Below are positions 5,308-6,987 of a stretch of 6,987 nucleotides of DNA, one piece after another. This stretch comes from Victivallaceae bacterium (GTDB lineage Bacteria > Verrucomicrobiota > Lentisphaeria > Victivallales > Victivallaceae), in assembly GCA_028698975.1 (NCBI GenBank), contig JAQVVK010000114.1, positions 1-6,987 on the forward strand, written 5' to 3'. A model generated the notes under the pieces. That model was not told where the DNA came from, made no database searches, and saw only the letters and a program-made list of their open reading frames with translations. The translations under genes were made by a program, and so were the position numbers. The stretch's first letter is position 1. Each line of letters opens with the position of its first letter.

Positions 5308-6987
5308 AATCTGTCCTTGAGTTTAATGTATGTAAAAGCTCCCCCCAAGAGCAACAGACCAAATATCATCAACGCGCCGACCCGAAACAGAGCCTTGACG
5401 GTTTCCAGATCGTAAATGAACACCTTGCCCACCGTAACGAGAAACAAAGCAAGACCGACCCAGCGCAACACCGGATTCAAACGCCGGAACCCGACCGCGA
5501 TAAGCGTGAGCGCATACCCTGCCCACAGCACCGAAACCGCGCCTTGCCGAGCCGCCGGGAAATTGATTTTCAAGCCGAGATTGACTTCAAATGTGAGCAT
5601 CACAAATAACAGCGCGAGCGCGGCCGCGCTGAAAAACACCCGGCACTGTTTTTGTTCGAAAGCCGGTCCCACGGTGAACCGGGCCGCCGCCGCCGCGCCG
5701 ATGGCGAGGCCGCCCAGTGAGATCAACCGCTCGACGAGGCAGCCCAGCCAGGTCGATTGATGTATAAAGTAATGGTTGGTGTCAACCCCGATCAGCGCAA
5801 ACGCGGCGGCGATCAAAACCACGCTTCCTGTGATATATACGGCGATGGAGTCGCTTTTCTTGGCAAAATACAATAAAACAATGCCCAATGCGATCAAAGC
5901 CGCGGTAAGTGTGCAGTTGTCGAGCGCGACAAACATGACGGCGGCCAGCATGGCGACCCCGAGTACAAATATTCCCTGGGTCAGCAGTTTGCCGCCCGAT
6001 TTACGCTTTACGGCCCATGTCGCAAGCCCCGCGTCGATGACGGCGGTGAATCCGGGGGCGAACGCGGTGACGGCCGGTGTGTTGAACTTGTCCGCCAGCA
6101 CTGTCGCGGCAATCAGCGTAAAGACAAGCTGGGCGGCGGTCAGCATTAGGAAGTTGCGGCAGGAGATCGCTTCGCGGTGACGCAGGGCGTAGAGCGTCGT
6201 CGCGGCTGAAAAGATCACAAGTTGCAGCGCGCACAGAATACACATTTGTTCGACGTGGTTCAATCGGCTGTCCAAAGCAATAATGGAAAAGATTAGACTG
6301 TTCAGGGTGACCAAGTGCCAACGGCGGAAACCGGAGACCGCCGCCACTCCCAGCCCGAGCAGCACCACCGCCGCCGTGGTGAAATTAGTTATGCCGGAAT
6401 TTTGCGACAGCCAGATTATCGGCACATAACCGCCGGCCATGCCGATCAAAGCCACCGGCATGGCGTTGAGTTTCAACGCGATGACCACCGCCGCCGCCGT
6501 CAGCAGCAGCGAAGCGGCCAGTGTGGTCTCGTTGCCGCAGAGGTGATACATCTGCGAGGCGAACATCACCGCAAAATAAAGCACGGCAAACCCGATGCCG
6601 GTAAGCGTGACACCAAAGACGAACCACTTTCGTTTGGAGATGAACACGCCGCCTGCGGTAAGCAGTGCGCCAAACAGCATGGTGAGGCCGATCCTGACTT
6701 CGGGCGGCAAGAGATTGCGGGTGTAACTGTAATGGACAAAGAAGCCGATACCGGTCAATATTACCAGAGCCGCCAGCCGCAGCAGCCAAGTCGTGGCAAT
6801 TGCAAATTCGATTTTCTCGCCCGGCTTCACGTCGCCGATCGCAATATAGCGTAAAATCGGCGTTATCGGGGCGGGTTGGCTGACCTTGGGGGATTTGGGA
6901 GGATCGACTGGCCGTTTCGGCAATACCGTTGCCGGTTTCGGAGGCACCGGCTCGACCGGCCTTTTCTGCTCAATCGGTTCAGACGGG
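5304..6987 (-). CDS. DUF2339-like polytopic membrane protein, N-terminus cut by right window edge
   Basis: Large inner-membrane protein of unknown function, with at least 560 residues visible. The frame stays open to the right edge. The in-frame GTG at 6947 is probably not the start, because the same proline-rich linker continues upstream of it without a stop or a clear ribosome site. Family members usually have a cytoplasmic, often coiled-coil N-terminus before such a linker, so the true start should lie outside. Counting from that GTG, the linker covers about 1-45 and repeats a KRPV-acidic-P motif (one copy just upstream, one at about 11-16). Many hydrophobic helices follow, about 14-18 by eye. 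Family-like segments are TGIGFFVHYSYTRNLLPPEV (65-84), ALIGMAGGYVPIIWLSQNSG (166-185), and the end with RWVGLALFLVTVGKVFIYDL (494-513) followed by FRVGALMIFGLLLLGG. Its stop overlaps the DUF3999 ATG by 4 bases, implying co-expression and perhaps a shared complex. Confidence 0.85.
   Translation of the reverse strand, partial: PSEPIEQKRPVEPVPPKPATVLPKRPVDPPKSPKVSQPAPITPILRYIAIGDVKPGEKIEFAIATTWLLRLAALVILTGIGFFVHYSYTRNLLPPEVRIGLTMLFGALLTAGGVFISKRKWFVFGVTLTGIGFAVLYFAVMFASQMYHLCGNETTLAASLLLTAAAVVIALKLNAMPVALIGMAGGYVPIIWLSQNSGITNFTTAAVVLLGLGVAAVSGFRRWHLVTLNSLIFSIIALDSRLNHVEQMCILCALQLVIFSAATTLYALRHREAISCRNFLMLTAAQLVFTLIAATVLADKFNTPAVTAFAPGFTAVIDAGLATWAVKRKSGGKLLTQGIFVLGVAMLAAVMFVALDNCTLTAALIALGIVLLYFAKKSDSIAVYITGSVVLIAAAFALIGVDTNHYFIHQSTWLGCLVERLISLGGLAIGAAAAARFTVGPAFEQKQCRVFFSAAALALLFVMLTFEVNLGLKINFPAARQGAVSVLWAGYALTLIAVGFRRLNPVLRWVGLALFLVTVGKVFIYDLETVKALFRVGALMIFGLLLLGGAFTYIKLKDRL

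Noticed and set aside
6315..6854. A 179-codon plus-strand frame opposite the DUF2339 gene.
   Set aside because: Its product is a His/Arg/Gln-rich shadow of the hydrophobic codons on the minus strand. The minus strand has an intact frame with clear membrane helices and family features.

Overview
All six genes in this window lie on the minus strand, so they read from the right edge to the left. They form two tight blocks separated by one 93-base gap. The right block (positions 6987 to 4000) is a two-gene pair: a large polytopic membrane protein of the DUF2339 type, cut by the right edge, and a secreted, C-terminally membrane-anchored protein of the DUF3999 type. The left block (3906 to 1) is the front half of a V/A-type (vacuolar/archaeal-type) ATPase operon: subunit E (atpE), a DUF2764-family protein, catalytic subunit A (atpA) and regulatory subunit B (atpB). 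Subunit B is cut by the left edge after 327 residues.

The organism is most likely a bacterium of the PVC superphylum, perhaps Lentisphaerota/Victivallales or a related verrucomicrobial line. The main argument is the gene order E - DUF2764 - A - B, which I know from Chlamydia (atpE - CT309 - atpA - atpB) and which differs from the Enterococcus/Thermus order, where genes for subunits C and F (and others) lie between E and A. The fairly high GC content fits a non-chlamydial PVC member. The phylum is inferred, not proven.

Genes within each block are packed for translational coupling. There are 4-base ATGA overlaps at DUF2339/DUF3999 and atpE/DUF2764, and single-base gaps at DUF2764/atpA and atpA/atpB. 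The only intergenic stretch (3907-3999) is AT-rich. It holds a plausible sigma-70-like promoter and a strong Shine-Dalgarno site for atpE, so the ATPase block probably has its own promoter. I found no convincing terminator between the blocks, so read-through from the DUF2339/DUF3999 pair remains possible.

The ATPase genes encode parts of the V1 sector: A and B form the nucleotide-binding hexamer and E forms the peripheral stalk. DUF2764 sits where other operons encode C/F-type subunits and is the most interesting uncharacterised protein here. The remaining subunits (D, I, K) are expected beyond the left edge. The DUF2339/DUF3999 pair looks like an envelope complex of unknown function. I found no RNA genes, mobile elements, CRISPR arrays or convincing repeats. 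Long open frames on the plus strand opposite atpA and atpB are shadows of coding bias.
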